From: an uncultured Hungatella sp.
GTDB lineage: Bacteria; Bacillota; Clostridia; Lachnospirales; Lachnospiraceae
Direction of reading: 5' to 3'
Assembly (NCBI GenBank): GCA_910585435.1
Contig: CAJUEJ010000006.1
Coordinates: forward strand, 62,001-126,000
DNA: 64,000 nt
Shown here one piece after another: positions 42,791 to 50,804 of this stretch. The notes under the pieces were generated by a model. It worked only from the letters and a program-made list of their open reading frames with translations, did no database searches and was not told where the DNA came from. The number at the start of each line of letters is the position of its first letter. Positions within the stretch are counted from its first letter, which is position 1. The translations under genes and the position numbers were made by a program.

Positions 42791-44296
42791 ATGAAACCAT
42801 ATCTGCTGGGCATTGATATCGGAACAAGCGCCTGTAAAGCCGCTGTCTTTTCTGCCTGGGGCCATGTAGCTGCATCTGCCTGTGAAGAATATCCTGTGTA
42901 TTACCCCCGGCCGGGATGGGCGGAGCAGAATCCTGATGCATGGTGGGATGCTGTCTGCCAGGTGGTTCAGAGGGCACTGCACACAGGAAATATTGCCCCC
43001 GGCCAGATCGCAGCCATCGGTGTGGACGGCCAGAGCTGGTCTGCCGTTGCCATCGACAAACATGGGGAGGTCTTAACCAACACTCCCATCTGGATGGACA
43101 CCAGAACCCGCACGATCTGCGACCGGCTAAACAGCCAGGCAGGGGAGGACCGGATCTTTAATCTCTGCGGAAATACGCTGCAGCCCTCCTACACAACTGC
43201 CAAAATCCTCTGGTATAAAGAAGAGCTGCCACAGGTATACCGGCATATTTATAAAATCCTTCAATCCAACAGCTTTATTGCCTACCGGCTTTGCGGCGTC
43301 GTCAGCCAGGATATCTGCCAGGCTTACGGTCTCCACTGTTTTGATATGAGAAGGGGGACATGGAATGAGGAGATGTGCCAGGCTCTGGGGATTCCTTCCG
43401 GTTTTCTGCCTGACATCGTCCCCTGCCACCAGGTCATCGGAACCGTCACAGAAGAAGCCGCCAAAAAGGCCGGGCTGATTGCCGGGATTCCTGTTGTGGC
43501 AGGAGGACTGGATGCTGCCTGCGGCGCGCTGGGGGCAGGGGTCATCCATGCCGGAGAGACCCAGGAACAGGGCGGTCAGGCCGGCGGCATGAGCATCTGT
43601 ATGGATCAGTACCAGGCGGATCCCCGCCTGATTCTCAGCTTTCACGTAGTCCCCGGCAAATGGCTGCTTCAGGGAGGAACCACAGGAGGCGGAGGCGTCA
43701 TGCGGTGGCTGGAACGGGAGTTTGGGGCGTATGAGCGTCTTGTGGCCCCTGAAAAGAACAAGTCATCCCTCCAGCAGTTCAATGACCTGGCAAGCCAGGT
43801 TCCCCCTGGAAGCGACGGGCTTATTTTTCTGCCCTACATGGCAGGGGAGCGCTCCCCGGTATGGAATACGGACGCCAAAGGTGTATTTTACGGATTGGAT
43901 TTTAAAAAGACAAAAGGCCATATGATCCGGGCCGCCATGGAAGGCGTAGGCTACTCTTTAAAGCACAATCTGGATGTGGCAGAATCTGCCGGGGCCCCTG
44001 TAAAAGAGCTTCTGGCAGTAGGCGGTTCGGCAAACTCTATCCTCTGGACCCAGATAAAAAGCGACATTACAGGCCTTCCTGTATCAGTGCCTTTTTCCGA
44101 TACAGCCACCACTTTAGGCGCTGCCATCCTGGCAGGTGTGGGCGTCGGCATATATGACAGCTTTGAAACCCCGGTATCCCATATTAAGATAACCAGAAAC
44201 CACAATCCTAATATGGAAAACCATGAGAAATATGAGAGCTTTTTTGAAACCTATCTGGCTCTGTATGAAAATCTAAAAACGCTTATGAAAAAATAA
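42791..44296 (+). CDS. FGGY-family carbohydrate kinase (xylulokinase-like)
   Basis: 501-residue sugar or polyol kinase. N-terminal phosphate loop GIDIGTSACKAAVF, VDGQSWSAVAID, IWMDTRT and VVAGGLDAACGALGAG are typical of xylulokinases, and the C-terminal ATP site reads LLAVGGSANSILW. AAGGAAC before ATG 42791. First of four plus-strand genes; the dehydrogenase after it acts on hexitol phosphates, so the natural substrate may be a hexitol or ketohexose rather than xylulose. Confidence 0.88.
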   Translation: MKPYLLGIDIGTSACKAAVFSAWGHVAASACEEYPVYYPRPGWAEQNPDAWWDAVCQVVQRALHTGNIAPGQIAAIGVDGQSWSAVAIDKHGEVLTNTPIWMDTRTRTICDRLNSQAGEDRIFNLCGNTLQPSYTTAKILWYKEELPQVYRHIYKILQSNSFIAYRLCGVVSQDICQAYGLHCFDMRRGTWNEEMCQALGIPSGFLPDIVPCHQVIGTVTEEAAKKAGLIAGIPVVAGGLDAACGALGAGVIHAGETQEQGGQAGGMSICMDQYQADPRLILSFHVVPGKWLLQGGTTGGGGVMRWLEREFGAYERLVAPEKNKSSLQQFNDLASQVPPGSDGLIFLPYMAGERSPVWNTDAKGVFYGLDFKKTKGHMIRAAMEGVGYSLKHNLDVAESAGAPVKELLAVGGSANSILWTQIKSDITGLPVSVPFSDTATTLGAAILAGVGVGIYDSFETPVSHIKITRNHNPNMENHEKYESFFETYLALYENLKTLMKK

Positions 44297-44310
44297 GGAG
44301 GAACCACATT

Positions 44311-45360
44311 ATGAAAGCAGGCGTTGTACACGCAAGAGAGGACATTCGGTATGAAGATATCCCCAAGCCGTCTCCCGGGAAAGATCAGGTGCTTATCAAA
44401 GTCAAATATACCGGCATCTGCGGTTCTGACATTCCCCGGGTAAATGGAGACTCGTGCCATTATTTTCCCAATGTCCTGGGACATGAATTTTCCGGAACTA
44501 TCGAAGAAACCGGGGCAAATGTCACCGGATTAAAGCCCGGGGACCGGGTTGCCGGCGTGCCTTTGGTCCCTTGTATGAAATGTGAAGACTGTCAGAAGGG
44601 AAATTACTCTCTCTGCAAGCATTACAGCTTTATCGGATCCAGAGAGTTTGGAAGTTTTGCAGAATATGTGGTGGTTCCTGAAAAAAATGCGGTAAAATTC
44701 GAGGACAGTGTTTCTTTTGAGCAGGGAGCCCTCTTTGAGCCGGCCACCGTAGCCCTCCACGGCCTTCTCCGTGTTCCCTATGAAGGCGGTAAAACCGTGG
44801 CTGTCCTGGGCGGCGGCACCATCGGCATGTTTGTCATGCAGTGGGCCAGGATTTACGGAGCCAGAAAAGCGGTGGTATTTGACATATCTGACGAAAGGCT
44901 GGCTCTTGGAAAACGGCTGGGCGCTGATGAAGGAATCAATACCTTGTCTGAACATTTTATGGAGCAGGCCATGGAGCTGACCGGCGGCCGGGGCTTTGAC
45001 TATGTGTTTGAAACCGCAGGAAATACGGTTACCATGAAGATGGCCTTTGACCTGGCGGCCAATAAAGCCAACGTCTGCTTTGTGGGAACCCCCACCAGAG
45101 ATCTGACCTTCTCTGTCAGGGAATGGGAAAATATAAACCGGAAGGAATTTAACCTGACCGGTTCCTGGATGTCCTACAGCGCCCCGTTTCCTGGAAAAGA
45201 ATGGGAGCTGGTGGCATATTTCTTTAAAACCGGACAGTTAAAATATGACCAATCCTTTATTTATAAGATAATCCCCTTAAGCCGGATCCCGGAGGCTTTT
45301 GAGATGTTTAAGGTGCCTGGTGCCGTAAAAGGTAAAATTCTCATTGACAGTGAAAGTTAG
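44311..45360 (+). CDS. gatD: Zinc-dependent dehydrogenase, galactitol-1-phosphate 5-dehydrogenase-like
   Basis: 349-residue medium-chain dehydrogenase. Catalytic zinc ligands in GICGSDIPRV and GHEFSG, structural zinc cysteines in CMKCEDCQKGNYSLC, Rossmann motif VLGGGTIGMFVMQ. The block LTGSWMSYSAPFPGKEWE closely parallels E. coli GatD, which oxidises galactitol 1-phosphate to tagatose 6-phosphate. AAGGAGG before ATG 44311, 14 bp behind the kinase gene. Confidence 0.82.
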   Translation: MKAGVVHAREDIRYEDIPKPSPGKDQVLIKVKYTGICGSDIPRVNGDSCHYFPNVLGHEFSGTIEETGANVTGLKPGDRVAGVPLVPCMKCEDCQKGNYSLCKHYSFIGSREFGSFAEYVVVPEKNAVKFEDSVSFEQGALFEPATVALHGLLRVPYEGGKTVAVLGGGTIGMFVMQWARIYGARKAVVFDISDERLALGKRLGADEGINTLSEHFMEQAMELTGGRGFDYVFETAGNTVTMKMAFDLAANKANVCFVGTPTRDLTFSVREWENINRKEFNLTGSWMSYSAPFPGKEWELVAYFFKTGQLKYDQSFIYKIIPLSRIPEAFEMFKVPGAVKGKILIDSES

Positions 45361-45368
45361 GTGGCTAT

Positions 45369-46310
45369 ATGATAACAACAGTAACTATGAATGCTTCTAT
45401 TGATAAAGCATACTATATGAGCCAGGCCATCGAAAACGGAACGGTGATGCGGGTAAAGACCTGCCTGAATTCCGCAGGAGGAAAAGGGCTCAATGTGGCG
45501 AGAATCGCCAGGCTGTGCGGAGCCTCTGTCCAGGCCACAGGACTTGTAGGCGGGTACAACGGACAGTATCTGGAGGCGTTGCTTGACAGAGACAATATCC
45601 CCCACAATTTTCTCCATATTCAGGGGGAGACAAGAAGCTGCATCAACATCTTAGATGAGAAATACGGCTCTACAGAATATCTGGAGCCCGGGTGTGAGGT
45701 CACAGCTGAGGAGGAGCAGGCCTTTATGGAAAAATTTCCGGATATTATCCGTGACAGCTCTGTCGTCACCATCTCCGGAAGTATTCCCAAAGGAGTAAAG
45801 GCCGATATCTATGGGCGGCTGATCTCCATCGCAAAGACCATGGGAAAGCAGGTGATCTTAGACAGCAGCGGCGAGACCTTAAGAGAGGGAATCCGGTGCT
45901 GCCCTACCATAGTCAAACCCAATCAGGATGAAATCCAGCAGTTTTTCCATGAAAAAATACACGGCATGGAAGAAACAATCACCTGCGCTAAACGAATCTA
46001 TGATCTGGGAATCCCTTATGTGGTCATCTCCCTTGGGAAAGAGGGAGCCCTGCTGGTGTGCAGGGAGGGAGTCTATCTGGGCAGGCCGCCGAAGGTACAG
46101 GTTATAAATACCGTAGGCTGCGGCGACTCCATGGTAGGAGGGCTGGCCGTGTCTCTGGAGCGGGGAGATACGCCTGAAAAAGCACTTGGACATGCCGTGG
46201 CTGTGGCTACCGCAAACGCCCTGTCCCCCAACACAGGGGATTTTAAGAAGGAGCAGTATGAAAAGCTGATCCGTCAGGTATCTGTCGACAGGCTGATGTC
46301 AGTTAGTTGA
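45369..46310 (+). CDS. PfkB-family kinase (1-phosphofructokinase/tagatose-6-phosphate kinase type)
   Basis: 313-residue PfkB kinase with the N-terminal family block SAGGKGLNVARIARLCG and the C-terminal ATP/catalytic motif NTVGCGDSMVGGLAV. It lies 8 bp behind gatD. Next to a GatD-like enzyme and a class II aldolase the expected reaction is tagatose 6-phosphate to tagatose 1,6-bisphosphate; fructose 1-phosphate is the alternative. Confidence 0.88.
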   Translation: MITTVTMNASIDKAYYMSQAIENGTVMRVKTCLNSAGGKGLNVARIARLCGASVQATGLVGGYNGQYLEALLDRDNIPHNFLHIQGETRSCINILDEKYGSTEYLEPGCEVTAEEEQAFMEKFPDIIRDSSVVTISGSIPKGVKADIYGRLISIAKTMGKQVILDSSGETLREGIRCCPTIVKPNQDEIQQFFHEKIHGMEETITCAKRIYDLGIPYVVISLGKEGALLVCREGVYLGRPPKVQVINTVGCGDSMVGGLAVSLERGDTPEKALGHAVAVATANALSPNTGDFKKEQYEKLIRQVSVDRLMSVS

Positions 46311-46389
46311 TATCCGCCGCCAGGGACTTATGTTGTTTTCTCCCGGGCAGGTTTACATCTCTTCTTTCGCTGATCTCGCAGAACTGTTG

Positions 46390-46453
46390 CTCCTTTTGCG
46401 GACATGTTTCTGCTTTTTCAGAAATATTACTGCTTTTGCGGAAATATTGCTGC
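46390..46453. repeat. Three tandem 20-bp repeats between the PfkB and aldolase genes
   Basis: Units at 46390-46409 (CTCCTTTTGCGGACATGTTT), 46410-46429 (CTGCTTTTTCAGAAATATTA) and 46430-46449 (CTGCTTTTGCGGAAATATTG), followed by a partial CTGC. Period is exactly 20 bp. They fill most of the 200-bp intercistronic space and may bind a regulator or be a translation-control site. Confidence 0.6.
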
Positions 46454-46514
46454 AGCAGGTTTTACAGGTTATAAAGGTTACATATCTATAATTTTAAAGA
46501 AAAGAGGAATTATT

Positions 46515-47366
46515 ATGCCATTAGTAACTAGCAAAGAATTATTGTTAAAGGCCCAGAAGGGCGGCTATGCAATCGGAGCTTTTAATGTGGAAAACATGGA
46601 GATGGTACAGGCGGCTGTGGAGGCGGCACAGGAGCTTTGCTCGCCGGTTATTCTCCAGACTACCCCGGTCACTGCCAGCTATGCGGATTTTGATTATTTT
46701 TATGCCAATGTAAAAACCGCCGCAGAGAAGGCCACGGTTCCTGTGGTTCTCCACTTAGACCACGGCAGCAGCTTTGAGGTTGCCATGAAAGCGTTTCGGG
46801 CAGGTTACACCTCCCTGATGATCGACGGCTCCCACGGAAGCTTTGAGGACAATATCGCTGTCAGCAAGGCAGTTGCCGGCGCATGCCATCCGGCGGGAAT
46901 CCCTGTGGAGGCAGAGCTGGGAAAAGTAGGCGGCAAGGAAGACGATGTGGTTGCGGCAGACGATAGCCCCTATACAGATCCAAAAGAGGCTGCAATATTT
47001 GTCCGGGAATCCGGTGTGGATTCTCTGGCTGTGGCTATCGGGACGGCTCACGGTGTATACAAGGGAACGCCTAAGCTGGATGTGGAACGTTTAAGCGAAA
47101 TCCGCAGTGCGGTATCCATCCCCCTGGTTCTTCACGGCACTTCAGGGGTTCCGGATGACACGGTGAGGGAGTGTATCCGCAGAGGGATCTGCAAAGTGAA
47201 TTATGCTACGGATTTAAGGATGGCTTTTACCAGAGGAATCTCTGAGACCTTTAAAGAAAACCCGGATGTCTTTGATCCGAAGGTTTATGGCGTCAGGGCC
47301 AGGGAAGAAGTTAAAACATGTGTAATGAGCCGGATTATGGTGTGCGGGAGCAACGGGAAGGCTTGA
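46515..47366 (+). CDS. Class II ketose-bisphosphate aldolase (GatY/KbaY/Fba type)
   Basis: 284-residue zinc aldolase. Zinc and phosphate ligands appear in VVLHLDHGSSFE, AIGTAHGVYKG and LVLHGTSGVPDD; the N-terminal YAIGAFNVENMEM is also typical. ATG 46515 with GAGG upstream; the open frame extends further but without family similarity. Last gene of the operon, giving dihydroxyacetone phosphate and glyceraldehyde 3-phosphate. Context favours tagatose 1,6-bisphosphate; fructose bisphosphate cannot be excluded. Confidence 0.9.
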   Translation: MPLVTSKELLLKAQKGGYAIGAFNVENMEMVQAAVEAAQELCSPVILQTTPVTASYADFDYFYANVKTAAEKATVPVVLHLDHGSSFEVAMKAFRAGYTSLMIDGSHGSFEDNIAVSKAVAGACHPAGIPVEAELGKVGGKEDDVVAADDSPYTDPKEAAIFVRESGVDSLAVAIGTAHGVYKGTPKLDVERLSEIRSAVSIPLVLHGTSGVPDDTVRECIRRGICKVNYATDLRMAFTRGISETFKENPDVFDPKVYGVRAREEVKTCVMSRIMVCGSNGKA

Positions 47367-47399
47367 TGCTTTTATGGCAGCTCTATAGGTATGCCAATG

Positions 47400-47510
47400 G
47401 CACACAACACCGTCGGTCAACGATGCCACCGCAGAGTCTGCCTCAGCAAAGCGATGGCATCGCCCCTCCTCCATCTTGCAGATGAAAAATTATTCAGGAC
47501 TGGCAGTATA
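47400..47510. repeat. Dispersed intergenic element, copy B
   Basis: Bases 47413-47433 are identical to 263-283 in copy A, and the similarity continues with GCATCGCC, CTTGCAG and TGAAAA-TTAT blocks. This copy also has a hairpin (CGATGCC-A-CCGC with GCG-A-TGGCATCG) that copy A has lost by deletion. It lies 35 bp behind the aldolase gene, as copy A lies at the end of ptsI. Confidence 0.55.
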
Positions 47511-47532
47511 GAAGCCCCATCCTAGAAAAGGC

Positions 47533-47582
47533 ATGAGATTGTTTTCTCAAAGCGTCTGCTTTCTGACAGAAAACAATCTCAT
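47533..47582 (+). terminator. Terminator of the kinase-aldolase operon
   Basis: A 15-bp perfect stem (47533-47547 with 47568-47582, ATGAGATTGTTTTCT and its complement) followed by TTCCTTTTT. It lies between the aldolase gene and the convergent tyrS gene; the stem is AT-rich but long. Confidence 0.85.
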
Positions 47583-47612
47583 TTCCTTTTTGGACGGTTC
47601 TATTTTTTTAAC

Positions 47613-48839
47613 CTACAATGTCACCTTCATAAAATTCTTCTTTCCTCTTTTTACGATCATTCCGTCCCCGGAGAAATCTTCCTTCCCAAAGGTTTTCTTC
47701 ACATCCTTTATCTGCTCTCCGTTGACAGACACGCCGCCCTGCTCTACATTTCTTCTGGCTTCAGCGCGTGAGGGGGCAAGGCCTGATTTCTGAAGGACAG
47801 CCAGCATATCGATAGCTCCCTCCTCATTAAAGTCTTCCTGGCTCAGCTGATGGCTGGGCATATTTTCCAGGCTTCCCTGGCCTTTAAACAAGGCTTTGGA
47901 GGCTTCCTTGGCTTTCTCTGCCTCTTCCTCCCCGTGAATCAGCTTTGTCAGCTCGAAGGCCAGAATCTCTTTGGCTTCGTTTAGCTGGCTTCCTTCCCAT
48001 TTATCCATCTCGTCAATCTGCTCCAGAGGAAGGAATGTGAGCATGCGCAGGCATTTCAGCACGTCGGCATCCGCCACATTTCTCCAGTACTGGAAGAAAT
48101 CAAAGGGAGAGGTCTTATTAGGATCCAGCCATACGGCGCCTGACTGGGTCTTGCCCATCTTCTTGCCTTCGGAATTAAGAAGCAGGGTGATAGTCATGGC
48201 ATGGGCATCTTTGCCCAGCTTCCGGCGGATCAGCTCTGTGCCGCCTAACATGTTGCTCCACTGGTCGTCGCCGCCAAACTGCATGTTGCAGCCGTATTTC
48301 TGGAATAATACGTAGAAATCGTAGCTCTGCATAATCATGTAGTTAAACTCAAGGAAGCTTAAGCCCTTTTCCATACGCTGTTTGTAGCATTCCGCCCGCA
48401 GCATGTTGTTGACGGAAAAGCAACTGCCTACCTCTCTTAAAAGCTCTACGTAATTCAGCTTCAACAGCCACTCTGCATTGTTTACCATCAGGGCCTTTCC
48501 GTCGGAGAAATCAATAAATTTGCTCATCTGCTGTTTAAAGCACTCACAGTTGTGCTGGATTGTCTCCTCTGTCATCACCTGGCGCATGTCAGTCCGCCCC
48601 GACGGATCACCTACCATGCCTGTGCCGCCTCCGATCAGGGCAATGGGCTTGTTGCCTGCCATCTGAAGACGCTTCATCAGGCACAGGGCCATAAAATGGC
48701 CTACATGGAGGCTGTCTGCCGTGGGATCAAAGCCAATGTAAAATGTGGCTTTCCCGTGGTTTACCATCTCCCGGATCTCTTCTTCGTTGGTTACCTGGGC
48801 AATCAGGCCTCTGGCAACTAATTCATCATAACATTGCAT
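47613..48839 (-). CDS. tyrS: Tyrosyl-tRNA synthetase
   Basis: Charges tRNA-Tyr. 408 residues with the class I HIGH-type motif in DSLHVGHFMAL, the tyrosine-binding block QFGGDDQWSNMLGG, the KMSKS loop in the variant form KMGKTQSG, and a C-terminal S4 RNA-binding domain (LAPSRAEARRNVEQGGV). GGAG before ATG 48839. Expression is controlled by the T-box leader directly upstream. Confidence 0.97.
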   Translation of the reverse strand: MQCYDELVARGLIAQVTNEEEIREMVNHGKATFYIGFDPTADSLHVGHFMALCLMKRLQMAGNKPIALIGGGTGMVGDPSGRTDMRQVMTEETIQHNCECFKQQMSKFIDFSDGKALMVNNAEWLLKLNYVELLREVGSCFSVNNMLRAECYKQRMEKGLSFLEFNYMIMQSYDFYVLFQKYGCNMQFGGDDQWSNMLGGTELIRRKLGKDAHAMTITLLLNSEGKKMGKTQSGAVWLDPNKTSPFDFFQYWRNVADADVLKCLRMLTFLPLEQIDEMDKWEGSQLNEAKEILAFELTKLIHGEEEAEKAKEASKALFKGQGSLENMPSHQLSQEDFNEEGAIDMLAVLQKSGLAPSRAEARRNVEQGGVSVNGEQIKDVKKTFGKEDFSGDGMIVKRGKKNFMKVTL

Positions 48840-48925
48840 CGTCTTCTTCTCCTTTTCTGCTTTTTTGTTCTCTGCCTGGCCGGCAAAGGTTTCTCATTCA
48901 GATACGTTTTCCTGGTGAAAATAAA

Positions 48926-49250
48926 AAATCCCCGTCCTGTCAAAAGGACGAGGTATAAATCTCGCGGTACCACCTAATGTTCACAAAAAAGCTTACACTT
49001 TCTTGTCTCTTCAAGTACACAGATACAAAGTATCCTATACTCTAGCACGATAACGTGTGCAGGAATCCGTCACAGCCTACTTAGGATTGCCCTGTCTCCG
49101 TCTCCTGAATCCCGGTTCACAAATCCTGTTGGGTGTGAAGCTCAAAGAGGTATTCACCGACAGTTTTCCACGCGCCTCTCATCTCCCGGCTGCTTTCTGT
49201 GTGCTGCTTCTGCCTGCTACTTGTTCTTATCATCGCTTCTCTTCATGAAA
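48926..49250 (-). promoter_or_regulatory. Tyrosine T-box riboswitch in front of tyrS
   Basis: On the minus strand the T-box sequence AGGTGGTACCGCG lies at 48975-48963, followed by the terminator stem (48930-48937 with 48946-48953) and TTTTTT. In the specifier loop GAATACC the tyrosine codon UAC is at 49152-49150. Uncharged tRNA-Tyr would stabilise the antiterminator and allow tyrS transcription. Confidence 0.95.
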
Positions 49251-49258
49251 TTATTGAT

Positions 49259-49287
49259 ATTATATGAGGTGTTTTCTTATTTGTCAA
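49259..49287 (-). promoter_or_regulatory. Promoter of the tyrS leader
   Basis: Perfect consensus on the minus strand: -35 TTGACA (49287-49282), 17-bp spacer, -10 TATAAT (49264-49259). Transcription would begin near 49252, at the start of the T-box leader. Confidence 0.9.
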
Positions 49288-49363
49288 CTGTTTTCGGCAG
49301 ATTCATGGCATTCACGGCAGATTCACAATACTTTTTCCGAATGTGTCAGATGTGATTTTTTCA

Positions 49364-49392
49364 TTGACTTAACCCTGGCAACATGTTATTAT
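49364..49392 (+). promoter_or_regulatory. Promoter of the candidate antisense RNA
   Basis: Plus-strand -35 TTGACT (49364-49369), 17-bp spacer, -10 TATTAT (49387-49392). It points into the 3' end of the small toxin-like gene on the minus strand. The same arrangement, TTAACT-N17-TATCAC, is kept in the decayed copy at 61501-61529. Confidence 0.65.
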
Positions 49393-49398
49393 TAACTT

Positions 49399-49515
49399 GC
49401 AACAATAAAAAAGGCGGCGATAAACTGCCGCCCACTGGTGAATTATTGATTGCTTAAGCAATCATCATTCGACCCATCAGATGCTGGCGGGCTTGCTGAT
49501 GGGTCTTTTACTGTC
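49399..49515 (+). ncRNA. Candidate antisense RNA (type I antitoxin)
   Basis: A transcript from the promoter at 49364-49392 would be about 115 nt and end at the stem GACCCATCAG/CTGATGGGTC (49471-49480 with 49496-49505) followed by TTTTACTGTCTTTT. It would be complementary to the last third of the small peptide gene and to its 3' untranslated region, including the GATTGCTTAAGCAATC palindrome (49448-49463). This tail-to-tail overlap is the layout of TxpA/RatA- and BsrG/SR4-type systems. Confidence 0.55.
49413..49432 (-). terminator. Terminator of the small peptide gene
   Basis: GGCGGC (49413-49418) pairs with GCCGCC (49427-49432). On the minus strand it is followed by TTTTTTATTG. It lies ten bases behind the stop codon of the peptide gene. 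Confidence 0.8.
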
Positions 49516-49616
49516 TTTTCCTTAGACCGCTTTATGTAAGATTTACTCTTTTCGGCTAAAGTTGCTAAGCCTACTAAGATACTTACTATGCGGCCTATGA
49601 TGTCTAAAATCCTCAT
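49443..49616 (-). CDS. Small hydrophobic peptide, candidate type I toxin
   Basis: A 57-residue peptide: one membrane segment at the N-terminus (MRILDIIGRIVSILVGLATL), a strongly basic stretch (KSKSYIKRSKEK) and a polar tail (SDGSNDDCLSNQ). ATG 49616 has GGAGAG 11 bases upstream; an ATG at 49625 is too close to that site. The gene has its own promoter (TATAAT at 49749-49744), a structured 120-nt leader, a terminator, and a convergent antisense promoter. The tail is also encoded by two decayed copies (50847-50945 and near 61570-61640), showing the reading frame has been under selection. Family not recognised; toxin function is inference. Confidence 0.6.
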   Translation of the reverse strand: MRILDIIGRIVSILVGLATLAEKSKSYIKRSKEKTVKDPSASPPASDGSNDDCLSNQ

Positions 49617-49749
49617 AAAGACCATCTCTCCTTTCTTTGGTGTTTACACACCTGCGGCATAAGCCTAATGTTTAAGCCTATCCCGAAGGTGTGTACCCTG
49701 CCCAAATAGGGAGCTGCTCACCTGCCGTTTCTGATGTAAATCCATTATA
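49617..49749 (-). promoter_or_regulatory. Promoter and structured leader of the small peptide gene
   Basis: TATAAT at 49749-49744 on the minus strand suggests transcription from about 49737. In the leader TACACACCT pairs perfectly with AGGTGTGTA (49687-49695 with 49645-49653), enclosing the direct repeat TAGGCTTA. The stem ends about 20 bases before the ribosome binding site. Such folded leaders commonly delay translation of type I toxins. Confidence 0.5.
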
Positions 49750-49860
49750 ACTGATTACTGGCAAGATAAAAAGTTAAATATTAGTAAAAAAGATGAAAAA
49801 AAGCAGAGAAAGCTTGCAGGATGAAGAGAAACAAAAATTCACAGATAATTCACAACTTTT

Positions 49861-49903
49861 TTAGCACTCACCTATTGACATTGCTAATAATTAGTGTTAT
49901 AGT
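49861..49903 (+). promoter_or_regulatory. Promoter with CIRCE-like operator for the hsp20 gene
   Basis: TTGACA (49875-49880) and TATAGT (49898-49903) are 17 bp apart. Overlapping the -35 box is TTAGCACTC-N9-CATTGCTAA (49861-49887), which matches the CIRCE consensus TTAGCACTC-N9-GAGTGCTAA in all but two positions. This implies repression by HrcA. Confidence 0.8.
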
Positions 49904-49985
49904 TCATGTATAACAAATAAAACAAATAAAACAAATGTAACAAGGAGCCAAACCCTTATTACACCATAAAAAAGGAGCGATGATT

Positions 49986-50423
49986 ATGTTAATGCCTAGT
50001 ATTTTTGGAGAAAACTTATTTGACGATTGGATGAATTTCTCTTTTCCGGATATTGATAAAACCTTATATGGAAAACGGGAAAAGAATATGATGAAAACAG
50101 ATGTGAAAGACACCGGCAGCGGATATGAAATCGCCATTGACCTTCCTGGCTTCAAAAAGGAAGACCTTTCCATCCAGTTAAACAACGGTTATCTGACTAT
50201 CAGCGCCGCTAAAGGAATTGATAAGGATGAAACCGACAAAGACGGCAGGTATATCCGCCGTGAACGCTATTCCGGCAGCATGAGCCGCAGCTTTTATATA
50301 GGCTCCCATGTCACCGAACAGGATATTCATGCAAAATATGACAATGGCATTCTCACCCTGGATGTGCCCAAGGAAGATGAAAAAGCCATTGAGAGAAAAG
50401 GGTATATTGCCATCGAGGGATAA
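49986..50423 (+). CDS. Small heat-shock protein, Hsp20/alpha-crystallin family
   Basis: ATP-independent holdase chaperone of about 145 residues. The alpha-crystallin domain runs from MKTDVKDTGSGYEIAIDLPGF to the C-terminal block NGILTLDVPKEDE, with the family motif YDNGILTLDVPK. GGAG nine bases before ATG 49986 is preferred over the ATG at 49980, which is two bases from the site. Single-gene operon under CIRCE-type control. Confidence 0.93.
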   Translation: MLMPSIFGENLFDDWMNFSFPDIDKTLYGKREKNMMKTDVKDTGSGYEIAIDLPGFKKEDLSIQLNNGYLTISAAKGIDKDETDKDGRYIRRERYSGSMSRSFYIGSHVTEQDIHAKYDNGILTLDVPKEDEKAIERKGYIAIEG

Positions 50424-50471
50424 TATCCCAATAGAGCGTTTCCATCAAGACGTCACATTTGATATGAAAAT

Positions 50472-50513
50472 AATAAGGCGTTTGTCCCGGTTTATAAGGA
50501 TAAACGCCTTATT
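50472..50513 (+). terminator. Terminator of the hsp20 gene
   Basis: A 12-bp perfect stem AATAAGGCGTTT/AAACGCCTTATT (50472-50483 with 50502-50513), followed by TATTGG. It lies about 50 bp behind the stop codon. The following bases to 50680 hold no gene. Confidence 0.75.
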
Positions 50514-50682
50514 TATTGGATGTTCGTTTTTCGGCTGTCGTTCTCTTTTGGAAGGGTTTGTTGTTTAATTGGTTAAGCTCTTTCCTGATTTCCAAATTCA
50601 GCCCTTCCATAGAAAAATTTTCCTTTCTTTCGTGTGAGCATTATAAAACTGATGGTTATAATGTTTTCAAAATGCTCAAAGA

Positions 50683-50803
50683 TTAAATTTCTTTTTTACA
50701 AGTATAGTGAACTAAGCCTTGGCTATGTTTTCCGTATTCAATCGCTTCTTTGGGGCAATGGCAGATACAAGCCATACAGTGTACATGAGTTAGAGTGAAA
50801 TAT
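50683..50803 (-). pseudogene. Remnant of a 4Fe-4S ferredoxin domain (EFR1-type)
   Basis: With no start codon, the minus strand reads THVHCMACICHCPKEAIEYG and then KHSQGLVHYTCKKEI and stop. The C-x2-C-x-C-x-CP spacing and AIEYGK continuation are the second cluster of clostridial flavodoxin/ferredoxin (EFR1-type) proteins. Only about the last 35 residues remain. It ends against the decayed repeat at 50805, suggesting that the insertion or a deletion there destroyed the gene. Confidence 0.6.
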
Positions 50804-50804
50804 A

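Noticed and set aside
46390..46453. CRISPR array
   Set aside because: The 20-bp units are contiguous with no spacers and there are no cas genes anywhere in the window.
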